64,000 nt of DNA, taken from NCBI GenBank assembly GCA_021151695.1, contig JAGKWU010000008.1, forward strand, positions 1-64,000. Direction: 5' to 3'. Below, in pieces: positions 8,133 through 17,222 of the stretch. How positions within the stretch are numbered: the stretch's first letter is position 1; each line of letters opens with the position of its first letter. A program made the translations under genes and the position numbers. The DNA comes from Cellvibrionaceae bacterium. GTDB lineage: Bacteria; Pseudomonadota; Gammaproteobacteria; Pseudomonadales; Cellvibrionaceae. The notes beneath the pieces are model-generated. The model was not told the origin of the DNA and made no database searches. It was given only the letters and a program-made list of their open reading frames with translations.

Positions 8133-11100
8133 CGATCAACAAACTGTGGAAACCCTTGATTACCACGGTGCAGAGATTGCGATTATCGGCATGGCCGCGC
8201 GCTTTCCCGGCGCCGATTCGGTGGACGAATTCTGGCAAAACCTGCTGTTGCAGCGCGAGGGCATCCGCCATTTCAGCGTGGAAGAATTGGCCGAGGCCGG
8301 CGTGTCAGCCTCCCAGCTGGACGACCCCGCCTATGTGCGCGCCAAAGGCGTACTGCGTGACACCATGGCCTTCGACGCCGCCTTCTTCAGCTACAGCGAC
8401 CGCGAAGCCGCGTTGATGGACCCGCAGTTGCGCCTCTACCACGAGTGCGCCTGGCATGCATTGGAGGACGCGGGCTATGCCGGTCGCCAAAGCGAAACCC
8501 TCACTGGCATCTTCGGCGGCGCCTCCGCCAATGCGCTCTGGACAGCGCAATACGCGCGCATCGCCGAGCAGGGCGGCGCGGCGGCTTACGAGGTGATCAA
8601 CCTCATCAACCGCGATTTCTTCAACAGCCGTTTAGCCTACAAACTCAATCTCAAAGGCCCGGCGGTGACTGTGCAAACCGCCTGCTCCACGTCGCTGGTG
8701 GCGGTGCACCAAGCCTGCCAAAGCTTGCTGGCGGGTGATACGGATCTGGCTCTGGCCGGTGCGGTTTCGTTCTCGCTCAACCCGGCCTTGGCCGCGCCCG
8801 AGCTGCAGGGTTATATGTACCAGGAGGGTATGATCCTCTCCCCTGACGGCCACTGCCGTCCTTTCGATGCCGATGCCCAGGGCACGGTGCTGAGCGATGG
8901 CGTGGGCTTTGTGGTGCTCAAGCGTTTGCAGGACGCAATTGCCGACGGTGACCGTATCCACGCGGTGATCAAAGGCTCTGCCATTAACAACGATGGCAAC
9001 GACAAAATCGGCTACACCGCTCCCAGCGCCAGCGGTCAACGTGAAGCGCTAACTGCCGCGCTGACCCTAGCAGGCGTAGCGCCAGAATCTGTGGGTTATA
9101 TCGAAGCCCACGGTACAGGCACAAGCTTGGGCGACCCCATCGAAGTACAGGCGCTGATGCAGGCTTATGACGGCTTCCCCGCGCCCTGTTTGATCGGCTC
9201 GGTGAAAGGCAACCTCGGCCATCTGGATACAGCCGCCGGTATGGCGGGTTTGATCAAAGCCGTGCTGGCCGTGCGCCATGGCCAGGTGCCGGCGAGCCTG
9301 CATTTCCAGCAGCTCAACCCCAAGTGTGATTTGCAGGGCACTGGCTTGGAAGTGGCGGCGAGCAATCAACATTGGCCGCAGCAGGGTTTGCGCCGTGCGG
9401 GTATCAGTTCTTTTGGGATCGGCGGCACTAACGCCCATGTGATCATCGAAGAATACCAAGCCGCACAGACAACCGCGGAAACCCGCAGCGCCTGGTTGCT
9501 GCCGCTCTCCGCCAAAACCTCGGCATCGCTCAACATCTATCGCGAGCAGCTGCAAGCCTGGCTGCCGTCAGCCAAATCCTTGGGTGACGTGGCATTTAGT
9601 CTCGCGCACAAACGTGCTGATTTTGATTGGCGCCAGGCCATTCTGGTGGATAGTCGCGGCGCGTTTTTGTCCGCCTCCCAAACAACCGCTATCCCCGAAA
9701 CCGCACCAAACCTCTACTGGATGTTTACCGGGCAGGGCGCCCAATATCCGCAAATGGGCCGCGATCTATACGCCAGCGAGCCGGTTTTCCGTGCGGCCTT
9801 GGATAAGTGTCTGGCGATGACGGATAGCCTCGGCGTCACTCAATTAAGAAATCTGCTGTTGGGTGAAGATGCATCACCTGCGGCGCAAGACCAACTGCGC
9901 GCAACCGAACTGGCCCAGCCGGCCCTGTTTGCAGTGGAATACTCCCTCGCCCAATTGCTTACCAGTTGGGGCCTCAAGCCCGCCGGTTTTATCGGTCACA
10001 GTTTGGGCGAATACGTTGCCGCGTGTTTGGCCGGTGTTTTCTCGCTGGACGACGCTTTGCGTCTGGTAGTCGCTCGCGGTCGTCTGATGGCGAGTACGGC
10101 GCCCGGCGCTATGTTGGCCGTGTTGCAAGGCGCTGACTCATTGGATCTTAGCCAATGGCCGCAAGTCTCCCTAGCCGCCATCAATGGTGCCCAAAGTTGC
10201 GTACTGGCCGGCCCGCCAGAGGTTATTGCCCAAGCGAAAGCGGCGCTGGAGGCAGGCGGCACAGCCACTCGCCCGCTCAATACTTCTCATGCTTTCCATT
10301 CGCCCCTAATGGAACCCATTTTGGCGGAGTTCGCCGCTGTTTTAACGCAGATACCGCTGAGAGCGCCAGGTTTGCCGATCGTTTCCAACCTCACGGGTAA
10401 CTGGGTTGAACCCACGGTTATGGCCACGCCAGACTATTGGGTTAACCAACTGCGCCAGCCGGTATATTTCCACCAGGGCTTGGCCTGCCTGCTGGCCGAT
10501 CCAAACGCGTTGTTGTTGGAAGTCGGCCCCGGCAAAACCCTCTCCAGCCTCGCCCGCCAACATCCGGCTCGCCAGCCGCAGCAGTTGGCGGTGCATAGCC
10601 TGCGCGCTATTACGGATACTGAATTCGACAGTCTGCAACCGCGCCGCGCCTTGGGCGAGCTGTGGTCTGCCGGTGCGCAAATCGATTGGGATGCCTGCAA
10701 CGGTGGGAGTGGAAACCTTTGCTCCCTGCCGGGCTATGCCTTCGAGCGCAACACCCATATGCCGCTGGTGAGCCGCTCGAGCCTGGTGGATGCACCGCCT
10801 GTGGGCGGTTTTTATCGCGAGCAGTGGGAGAGCCAGGAAGTAGCTGAACTGCTAGCCAATCCTGCCGTTACCGAAACCACTGACCCCACGCTGGTACTAC
10901 ACAGCGGCCAAGCGGACGAACGCGCCTTGATTTCCGCGCTCACCGCTCGTGGTCAAACCATTATCGAAGTCTTGCCGGGCGACAGCTTTGCGCGCCCAGG
11001 TTTCAACAGCTACCAACTGCGTCCATCCCAGGCGGAGGATTACCATCAATTGGGGCAGGAGTTGCTTCGTATTGGCCAGGCGCCGGCCAAGGTTGTCGTG

Positions 11101-13884
11101 CTTTGGCAGCCAGATGGTAGTAACCAACTCGATAGGGAGCCGTCAACGTCAATTAGTTCAGGTAATAGGGAGTCGTCATCCCCGCTACGCGAGGATGACG
11201 GTGTGGTCGGGCGGCGCGAGGATGATAGTGAGGGAGATCGTGGCCAATACCAGGCCTTCGCTGGCCTGCTATTACTCACCCAAGCCCTAGCCCAACTAGG
11301 CTTCACTCAACCCATGGGCATCTACGCCGTCACCAAAGGCGCGTTTCGGGTAACCGGCGATGAAATCCTGAATCCAACGGCAGCACTGGCCTACGGCCCC
11401 ATTCGCAGCTTGGGACAAGAATTCCCACAACTGCATTGCCACCTGTTAGACGTCACCCAATTGGTCGTTCAAATCGAGCCGATTGCCCGTGCCATTCTCT
11501 CTGCCGAACTGCCGCTTGTAACTGTCTGGCGTGGGCAAAAAGTGTGGGAGCGCCAGTTCACCTGCGAGGGCGAAAGCTGGTCTAAGCAAGTCCGTGAAGG
11601 TTTCAAGAAGAATGGCGTTTACGTGATCACCGGCGGCTTTGGCGGGCTCGGCGCTGAGCTGGCTCGTCATTTGGCCCGTGAATACCAAGCCAAATTATTG
11701 CTGGCCAGCCGCCGCGACCAACGCCAGCATCCGCTGCTGGCCGAACTGAGTAACCTTGGCGGCGAAGCAGTAGCGATACAGGCGGATATGCGTGAACCAG
11801 GCGCTCTGGAGCAACTGCTCAGCCACGCCAAAAACCACTTCGGCCAAGTCACTGGCTTGCTGCACACCGCCGGTCTTCCGGGCGAAACTTTGGTGCTGCG
11901 TCACCAGTTGGAAAAAGCGGTGGATGTCATCGCCACCAAGCTCAACCCCGCGCTGGATAGCCTCACGCTTGCGCCGGCTTATGGGTTGGAGCAAGTCGTG
12001 TTCTTCTCTTCGGTCACCGGCGTCCTCGGCGGTTTGGGCCAGACGGACTACTGTGCCGCCAACACCGCCCTCGACGCTGTTGCCGAACAGGCGCGCAGCC
12101 TTGGCCTGAACCAGTTCTACAGCATCCGCTGGGATGCCTGGCGTGAAACGGGTATGGCGGTGGATAGCCTCAACGCCCGCTTGCCGGTAATTGCCGCCAG
12201 TGGCCATAGCCTCCTCGGCGACCAGCTTGCCGCTGCCGACGGCAGTTATATTTACAGCCAAACCCTTACGCCCGAACATTGCTGGGCGCTCTCCGAACAC
12301 TGGGTGATGGGGCAGCCCACATTGCCCGGCACCAGTTATCTCGAAATGGCCGGCGCCGCTTTTACGCGCCTGACTGGCCAAACAGCGAAAGCCTTTAGCG
12401 ATATCTATTTCCTCTCGCCGCTGGTCCTGGCGGCGGGCGAAAGCGTTGATGTTTACACGCGTCTCGTCTCGGAAGCTAGTGGCTACAGCTTCGAAGTCGG
12501 CAGCTTCCATCGCCAGCACAAGCAATGGCAATTGCACGCTCGCGGCCAGCTTCAAACTGCCCCTGCATCACCTCTGAGTCTGAATACCAGGGAGTCGTTA
12601 TCCCCACTAAGTCTGAACAATAGGGAGTCGTCATCCTCAGCTGGGCGCCCCCGCGAAGCGGGGAGTCCAGGGGCTGGCCATCCAGTTCTTAAAGACCCAA
12701 CAGCAAATACCGCAATACCCTCGCTAAGCCTAAATGATAGGGAGTCGTCATCCTCGCGCAGCGGGGATCCAGTTCTTAAGAGCTTGGCCGCAACTACCGA
12801 TTTGGCTGCTCTTAAAGCCCGCAACAACCAACGCTATATGGACGATATTCGCGGCGCTGCCGATCTGGGCGTGCGCGCCATGGGCCTGAGCCTGTCGCAA
12901 GCCGAGCAGGATGCGCTGATGAAATACGGCCCGCGCTGGACGGTGGTGCGGGAGCTGTGGCTTGGTCAAAACCAAGGCTTGGCGCGGCTGGAACTGGCGG
13001 ATGATCTGCGCGGCGACCTCTCTACCATGGATCTGCATCCCGCCCTGCTGGACTGCGCCCTGTCCTGGCTGCGCGCCTTCCTCGATGGCGGTGTGTACAT
13101 CCCCCTCAGCTACCAGCGCATGGTGCAGCACCAGCCATTGCCCGCCGAGTTTTACAGCCAGGTGACCCTGAGTTCGGCGCTGGATAAAGCCCTGGGCGCC
13201 ATGAGTTTTGATCTGCAATTGCTCAGCCCCGCGGGCGAATTATTGGCCGAGGTGACCGGCTTCACCATGCGTCGTATTGACGCTGATTTTGCAGCAGGCG
13301 CTGCCACGCGCGCCCTGCCGGCGCCCGCTTACGTTCATCAATATCGCGAGTTACCCAAAGGCCTGGATACGGCGGCGGCATTGGCGGCACTGGAAAAAAT
13401 CATCACTGCCGCCCCGCCAGTGGCATTGGTGGCTGCCTCCGACTTTATCGCCCGCGAAGCCGGTGCCGACCAGGGCGATATGGGCCTCTTCGGCGCCGCC
13501 GCTTTCACCCCGCCGCCCCAGCGCGCAAGGCCCGCTATCAGCGTGGAATATCTCGCTCCCAAAAATCCCCAGCAGCGACAGTTGGCCGAGGTTTGGCAGA
13601 CCTTATTGGGGCTGGAGCAGGTGGGTATTCAGGACGATTTCTTTGAACTGGGCGGCGATTCGCTGCTGCTGATGCAGGTGCACAAACAGCTGCAAGGCCT
13701 GTTCGGCAGCGATCTGGCGGTGGTGGAGCTGTACAACCACCCCACTATCGAAAAGCTGAGCGCCTGGCTGGATAGCCGTAAAGGTGCCGACGGCGAAGCT
13801 GCCGCTGACACCACTCTCGATGAGGTAAGTGATCGCATCGCCAAACAAAAAGCCGCTCGCCGTCGCCGCGAGCGTCAGGACTAA
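8122..13884 (+). CDS. type I PKS module KS-AT-KR-DH-ACP
   Basis: A 1920-residue polyketide synthase starting inside the end of the previous gene. The ketosynthase has Cys188 (TACSTS), His330 (HGTGTSLGDP) and His367 (NLGHL). The acyltransferase has Ser627 in GHSLGEYVAA and HAFHS (723-727), the pattern of malonyl-CoA-specific domains. The ketoreductase follows, with TGGFGGLG (about 1170) and the active-site Ser and Tyr1310 (SSVTG, DYCAAN); it lacks the LDD motif of B-type domains. A dehydratase comes next, with His1393 (HWVMGQPTLPG) and Asp1644 (HPALLDCA). The ACP serine is Ser1847 (LGGDSLL). KR before DH is the reverse of the usual DH-KR order. Two low-complexity, Ser/Arg/Glu-rich stretches (about residues 1003-1039 and 1483-1553) are encoded by palindromic repeat DNA. 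Expected action: extend the Ala-Gly thioester with malonyl, reduce and dehydrate to an alkene. Confidence 0.95.
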   Translation: MKPDDQQTVETLDYHGAEIAIIGMAARFPGADSVDEFWQNLLLQREGIRHFSVEELAEAGVSASQLDDPAYVRAKGVLRDTMAFDAAFFSYSDREAALMDPQLRLYHECAWHALEDAGYAGRQSETLTGIFGGASANALWTAQYARIAEQGGAAAYEVINLINRDFFNSRLAYKLNLKGPAVTVQTACSTSLVAVHQACQSLLAGDTDLALAGAVSFSLNPALAAPELQGYMYQEGMILSPDGHCRPFDADAQGTVLSDGVGFVVLKRLQDAIADGDRIHAVIKGSAINNDGNDKIGYTAPSASGQREALTAALTLAGVAPESVGYIEAHGTGTSLGDPIEVQALMQAYDGFPAPCLIGSVKGNLGHLDTAAGMAGLIKAVLAVRHGQVPASLHFQQLNPKCDLQGTGLEVAASNQHWPQQGLRRAGISSFGIGGTNAHVIIEEYQAAQTTAETRSAWLLPLSAKTSASLNIYREQLQAWLPSAKSLGDVAFSLAHKRADFDWRQAILVDSRGAFLSASQTTAIPETAPNLYWMFTGQGAQYPQMGRDLYASEPVFRAALDKCLAMTDSLGVTQLRNLLLGEDASPAAQDQLRATELAQPALFAVEYSLAQLLTSWGLKPAGFIGHSLGEYVAACLAGVFSLDDALRLVVARGRLMASTAPGAMLAVLQGADSLDLSQWPQVSLAAINGAQSCVLAGPPEVIAQAKAALEAGGTATRPLNTSHAFHSPLMEPILAEFAAVLTQIPLRAPGLPIVSNLTGNWVEPTVMATPDYWVNQLRQPVYFHQGLACLLADPNALLLEVGPGKTLSSLARQHPARQPQQLAVHSLRAITDTEFDSLQPRRALGELWSAGAQIDWDACNGGSGNLCSLPGYAFERNTHMPLVSRSSLVDAPPVGGFYREQWESQEVAELLANPAVTETTDPTLVLHSGQADERALISALTARGQTIIEVLPGDSFARPGFNSYQLRPSQAEDYHQLGQELLRIGQAPAKVVVLWQPDGSNQLDREPSTSISSGNRESSSPLREDDGVVGRREDDSEGDRGQYQAFAGLLLLTQALAQLGFTQPMGIYAVTKGAFRVTGDEILNPTAALAYGPIRSLGQEFPQLHCHLLDVTQLVVQIEPIARAILSAELPLVTVWRGQKVWERQFTCEGESWSKQVREGFKKNGVYVITGGFGGLGAELARHLAREYQAKLLLASRRDQRQHPLLAELSNLGGEAVAIQADMREPGALEQLLSHAKNHFGQVTGLLHTAGLPGETLVLRHQLEKAVDVIATKLNPALDSLTLAPAYGLEQVVFFSSVTGVLGGLGQTDYCAANTALDAVAEQARSLGLNQFYSIRWDAWRETGMAVDSLNARLPVIAASGHSLLGDQLAAADGSYIYSQTLTPEHCWALSEHWVMGQPTLPGTSYLEMAGAAFTRLTGQTAKAFSDIYFLSPLVLAAGESVDVYTRLVSEASGYSFEVGSFHRQHKQWQLHARGQLQTAPASPLSLNTRESLSPLSLNNRESSSSAGRPREAGSPGAGHPVLKDPTANTAIPSLSLNDRESSSSRSGDPVLKSLAATTDLAALKARNNQRYMDDIRGAADLGVRAMGLSLSQAEQDALMKYGPRWTVVRELWLGQNQGLARLELADDLRGDLSTMDLHPALLDCALSWLRAFLDGGVYIPLSYQRMVQHQPLPAEFYSQVTLSSALDKALGAMSFDLQLLSPAGELLAEVTGFTMRRIDADFAAGAATRALPAPAYVHQYRELPKGLDTAAALAALEKIITAAPPVALVAASDFIAREAGADQGDMGLFGAAAFTPPPQRARPAISVEYLAPKNPQQRQLAEVWQTLLGLEQVGIQDDFFELGGDSLLLMQVHKQLQGLFGSDLAVVELYNHPTIEKLSAWLDSRKGADGEAAADTTLDEVSDRIAKQKAARRRRERQD
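11131..11236 (+). repeat. palindromic dispersed repeat inside the PKS reading frame (copy 1)
   Basis: The core at 11174-11200 is an inverted repeat: a 12-base arm starting CGTCATCC and its near-perfect complement GCGAGGATGACG, with a three-base loop. It is preceded by AGGGAGT (11167-11173). A degenerate left arm lies at 11131-11148 and a degenerate right arm at 11215-11236. The same AGGGAGTCGTCATCC left arm recurs at 12620 and 12738, and GGGGAGTCGTCATCC occurs between genes at 32844. The block lies in the structural half of the ketoreductase and is translated as a Ser/Arg/Asp-rich linker without a stop. Confidence 0.8.
12571..12779 (+). repeat. cluster of palindromic dispersed repeats inside the PKS reading frame (copies 2-4)
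   Basis: Three related units share a CT-AG-CT-AA-type lead followed by (A)GGGAGTCGT(C/T)ATCC, at about 12571-12604, 12605-12691 and 12720-12779. The two longer ones end with the same TCCAGTTCTTAA tail. The middle unit contains CTGGGCGCCCCCGCG (12641-12655), whose exact reverse complement is at 32865-32879 in an intergenic copy. The units encode repeated (S)LN(T/N/D)RES-type peptides between the two hot-dog folds of the dehydratase, stretching its His-to-Asp spacing to 251 residues. By comparison, DEBS module 4 dehydratase has about 162. Confidence 0.85.
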
Positions 13885-13913
13885 CGACAACAAATTAAAA
13901 ACAGGATTTGACC

Positions 13914-16900
13914 ATGACATCCAAGCAAACCAGCGCCGATCTTGACGCATTACTGGATCAATACGCCGACGACATAGCCGTTATCGCCATGGCCGGGCGC
14001 TTTCCCGGCGCCGACAGCGTTGAACAATTCTGGCGCAACCTGGAGCAGGGCGTGGAATCGGTGACCTTCTTCACCCGCGAGCAACTGCTGCAATCGGGCG
14101 TGGACCCGGTACTGCTGGAAAACCCCAACTTTGTGGGCGCTGAAGGCGTGTTGGAAGGCGTGGACAAGTTCGATGCGGAATTCTTCGGCTACTCACCCCG
14201 CGAGGCCGAATTGCTCGACCCGCAACATCGCATCTTCCTCGAAACCATGTGGGAATTGCTGGAACGTGCCGGCTACAGCAGCGAAACCAGTAAATTGGTG
14301 ACAGGCGTATACAGCGGCGCCGGCGCCAGTTCTTACCTGTCGCGCAACCTGCTGTCGCACCCGCAATTTGTGCGCGATGTGGGCACCTTTAAAGTCTCTC
14401 TCGCCACCGGGCAGGATTTCGTTAGCACCCGTGCCAGCTACAAGCTGGGCCTGACTGGCCCGAGCATTAACGTGAATACCCTGTGCTCTTCTTCATCCGT
14501 AGCCGTGCACTATGCCCGCGAAGCGCTGCTGTCTTATCAATGTGATCTGGCCCTGGCTGGCGGTGTGACCATCACCAACGCCCGCGAAGATGCGCTTTTC
14601 TACCAAGAAGGCGGCATAGGTTCCTTCGACGGCCATTGCCGCGCCTTCGACGCCCGCGCCGCCGGTACTGTGGCGGGTAACGGCATTGCGCTGGTGGCCC
14701 TGCGCCGTATGGAGGATGCGCTCAAAGACGGCGACCAGATCCTCGGTGTGCTGCGCGCCACCGCCATCAACAACGACGGCGGCGATAAAGCCAGCTACAC
14801 CGCGCCCAGCCCCGAAGGCCAGGCACGGGTGATCACCGAGGCGCTGGAAGTGGCGGGCATCAACCCCGAAACCATCAGCTACCTGGAAGCCCACGGCACC
14901 GGCACCAACCTGGGCGACCCTATCGAAGTCTCCGGCCTGACCCGCGCCTGGCGCCGTTACACCGACCAAAAACACTTCTGCGGTTTGGGTTCGGTGAAAA
15001 CCAATATCGGCCATTTGGTCAGTGCCGGCGGCGTGGCCAGCATGATCAAAACCCTCAAGGCCATGGAGCACCGCACCATCCCCGCGAGCCTGAATTTCGA
15101 GACGCCCAACCCCAAAATCGATTTCGCCAACAGCCCTTTTTATGTGGCTGACAAAAGTCGCCCCTGGCTGCCTACGGGTGGCGACCTGCTGCGTGCCGGC
15201 GTCAGCTCCTTCGGTATCGGCGGCACCAACGCCCATATGATTTTGGAGGAAGCACCGGCGCCGCTGCCGTCCGGTGATGGTCGCCAAACCCATTCCATAC
15301 TGCTGTCCGCCAAAACCGCCAGCGCTTTGGAAACCATGAAAGCCAATCTGCTGGCCCATATACAAGCGAATCCCCAAACCAATCTCGCTGACTTGGCTTT
15401 CACCCTGCAAACCGGTCGCCACAGTTTTGAGTACCGCTTTGCCGCCAGCGTCGCCAGCCTGGACGAGCTGGCCGCGAGCCTCGCGGCCGAGGGCAAATTT
15501 GCCCGTAATAATCGCCAGAAAAACACCAGCCGCGATATCTGCTTTATGTTCCCCGGCCAGGGCAGCCAGTACGCCGGTATGACCCGTGGGCTCTATGAAT
15601 CAGAGCCGGTTTTCCGCAATCAGGTGGATGACTGTGCGAGTCTGTTGCAGCCGTTGATCAATCTGGATCCGCGCCAACTGTTGTATCCGGCGCCCGCACA
15701 ACAAGACGCCGCCCAAGATCAACTCCGCCAAACCCAATACGCCCAGCTGGGTTTATTCGTCACCGAATACGCCCTTGCCCAACTCTGGCTGAGCTGGGGT
15801 GTGGAGCCGACGACTATGATCGGCCACAGCATCGGCGAATATGTGGCGGCCTGCTTGGCGGGTGTTTTCAGTTTGGAAGATGCGCTACGCATAGTCGCTA
15901 AACGCGGCCAGCTGATGGGTTCCATGCCTGCTGGCACTATGCTCTCTGTGCCTGTCACCGAGGCTGAGTTAGGTAAGTATTTGGGTGATAACCTCTGGCA
16001 CTCCGTACAAAACGCACCGGCCTTGCAGGTGGTATCGGGTACTGAAGAGGCCATCGCCGTCTTAGCCGACAAGTTGGCCCAAGACGGGATAAGCGCTACT
16101 CGTCTGCACACTTCCCACGGTTTCCATTCGGGTTTGATGGATGGCGCGTTGGCACCTTTTGCCGACTTCCTTGCCGGTATCAAGCTTGAGTCGCCCAAGC
16201 GCCCGTTTGTCTCCAACCTTACCGGCCAACTGGCGGGCGATGAAGTGACCAAGCCGGACTACTGGGTACAGCAACTGCGTCAGAAAGTGCGTTTTAGCGA
16301 TGGTTTGGCCGGTTTGGTAGCGGCTGATCCGCAGCAGTTTTTCCTCGAAGTCGGCCCTGGCCAAACGCTCACGCAGCTCGCTCGCGCCCAGCAAATTCCC
16401 GCCGCGCAGCTGGCGGCTAGCCAGTCGTCGGCGCGTGAGCAGGAGCAGAGCCTGCAGCAACTTACCTTGGCCCAGGCTGGCCTCTGGCTGGCGGGCAATC
16501 GCCTGGATTGGGCGCGTTATTACAAAGGCCAGCAGCGCAAACGCCTGTGCCTGCCCACCTATCCCTTCGAGCGCAAAAGCTACTGGATTGCAGCGGCGCC
16601 TGCCGGTGGCCGGACATTCCAGCCGGATATGGTGCTGGATGCCGCCAGCCTGGCAACACCGGTTGAACCTGTGGCCGAGGCCCTGCTGCGCTTGAACCTC
16701 GCCCCGGTTGGCGAGGCTGCCAGCCTGAATGCGTCCCAGTGGCAACAACTGGTGAAGCTGCAAGAAGAATTCACCAGCCGCCTGCAAACCCTGGTAGGCG
16801 CTGAGTTTTCGGTGCGTAGCCCCGGCCTGGAATTGCGCCTGCACAAGGCGGAAGCCGGCCTGCAACCGCAACAATCTGAGACTAGCCTGCCCGTCGGCCA

Positions 16901-17222
16901 CGCCCGCCCTGCCGGCGCGGTGGACTATGTGGCGCCGACCACGCCGCTCCAGCAACTGCTCGCCAGCCACTGGCAAGAGGTGCTCGGCTATGCGCCCGTG
17001 GGCCTCAATGACAACTTCTTTGATATGGGCGGCCACTCGCTGATGGCGGCGGCGCTGGTGACTAAAGCGCGCAAGGATTTCGCCGTGGAAGTGCCCCTGC
17101 GCGAGCTGTTGGAATCGCCCACTATTGCCCAGTTATCCGAGCTGTTGGAGAACCGTTTGTGGCTGCTTGAGCAGAGCCAAAAAGAGGTGAAAGAACAGGT
17201 GGTTGAGGTGCTCGAACTATGA
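13914..17222 (+). CDS. type I PKS module KS-AT-ACP, non-reducing
   Basis: I choose ATG 13914 because AGGA at 13903-13906 stands seven bases before it; a TTG two codons upstream is the alternative. The ketosynthase has Cys191 in the unusual context NTLCSSSS (usually DTACSSS), plus HGTGTNLGDP and NIGHL. The acyltransferase has Ser639 (GHSIGEYVAA) and HGFHS, again malonyl-type. After a linker of roughly 150 residues comes an ACP with Ser1042 (MGGHSLM). There is no ketoreductase or dehydratase, so this module should leave a beta-ketone. The C-terminus is a charged helix-like tail (QSQKEVKEQVVEVLEL), a plausible partner for the docking domain that opens the next protein. The stop overlaps the next start as ATGA. 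Confidence 0.94.
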   Translation: MTSKQTSADLDALLDQYADDIAVIAMAGRFPGADSVEQFWRNLEQGVESVTFFTREQLLQSGVDPVLLENPNFVGAEGVLEGVDKFDAEFFGYSPREAELLDPQHRIFLETMWELLERAGYSSETSKLVTGVYSGAGASSYLSRNLLSHPQFVRDVGTFKVSLATGQDFVSTRASYKLGLTGPSINVNTLCSSSSVAVHYAREALLSYQCDLALAGGVTITNAREDALFYQEGGIGSFDGHCRAFDARAAGTVAGNGIALVALRRMEDALKDGDQILGVLRATAINNDGGDKASYTAPSPEGQARVITEALEVAGINPETISYLEAHGTGTNLGDPIEVSGLTRAWRRYTDQKHFCGLGSVKTNIGHLVSAGGVASMIKTLKAMEHRTIPASLNFETPNPKIDFANSPFYVADKSRPWLPTGGDLLRAGVSSFGIGGTNAHMILEEAPAPLPSGDGRQTHSILLSAKTASALETMKANLLAHIQANPQTNLADLAFTLQTGRHSFEYRFAASVASLDELAASLAAEGKFARNNRQKNTSRDICFMFPGQGSQYAGMTRGLYESEPVFRNQVDDCASLLQPLINLDPRQLLYPAPAQQDAAQDQLRQTQYAQLGLFVTEYALAQLWLSWGVEPTTMIGHSIGEYVAACLAGVFSLEDALRIVAKRGQLMGSMPAGTMLSVPVTEAELGKYLGDNLWHSVQNAPALQVVSGTEEAIAVLADKLAQDGISATRLHTSHGFHSGLMDGALAPFADFLAGIKLESPKRPFVSNLTGQLAGDEVTKPDYWVQQLRQKVRFSDGLAGLVAADPQQFFLEVGPGQTLTQLARAQQIPAAQLAASQSSAREQEQSLQQLTLAQAGLWLAGNRLDWARYYKGQQRKRLCLPTYPFERKSYWIAAAPAGGRTFQPDMVLDAASLATPVEPVAEALLRLNLAPVGEAASLNASQWQQLVKLQEEFTSRLQTLVGAEFSVRSPGLELRLHKAEAGLQPQQSETSLPVGHARPAGAVDYVAPTTPLQQLLASHWQEVLGYAPVGLNDNFFDMGGHSLMAAALVTKARKDFAVEVPLRELLESPTIAQLSELLENRLWLLEQSQKEVKEQVVEVLEL

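Noticed and set aside
12571..12779. Possible CRISPR-like array
   Set aside because: Units are few, differ in length, are internally palindromic and are translated in frame. There are no equal-length spacers and no cas genes.
11131..12779. Repeat insertions as a sign of a broken PKS gene
   Set aside because: The frame stays open for all 1920 codons, and KR, DH and ACP motifs follow the inserts.
14493..15422. 309-codon antisense frame opposite the second PKS
   Set aside because: Fully inside a ketosynthase/acyltransferase gene with intact motifs, with no ribosome site or recognisable domain.
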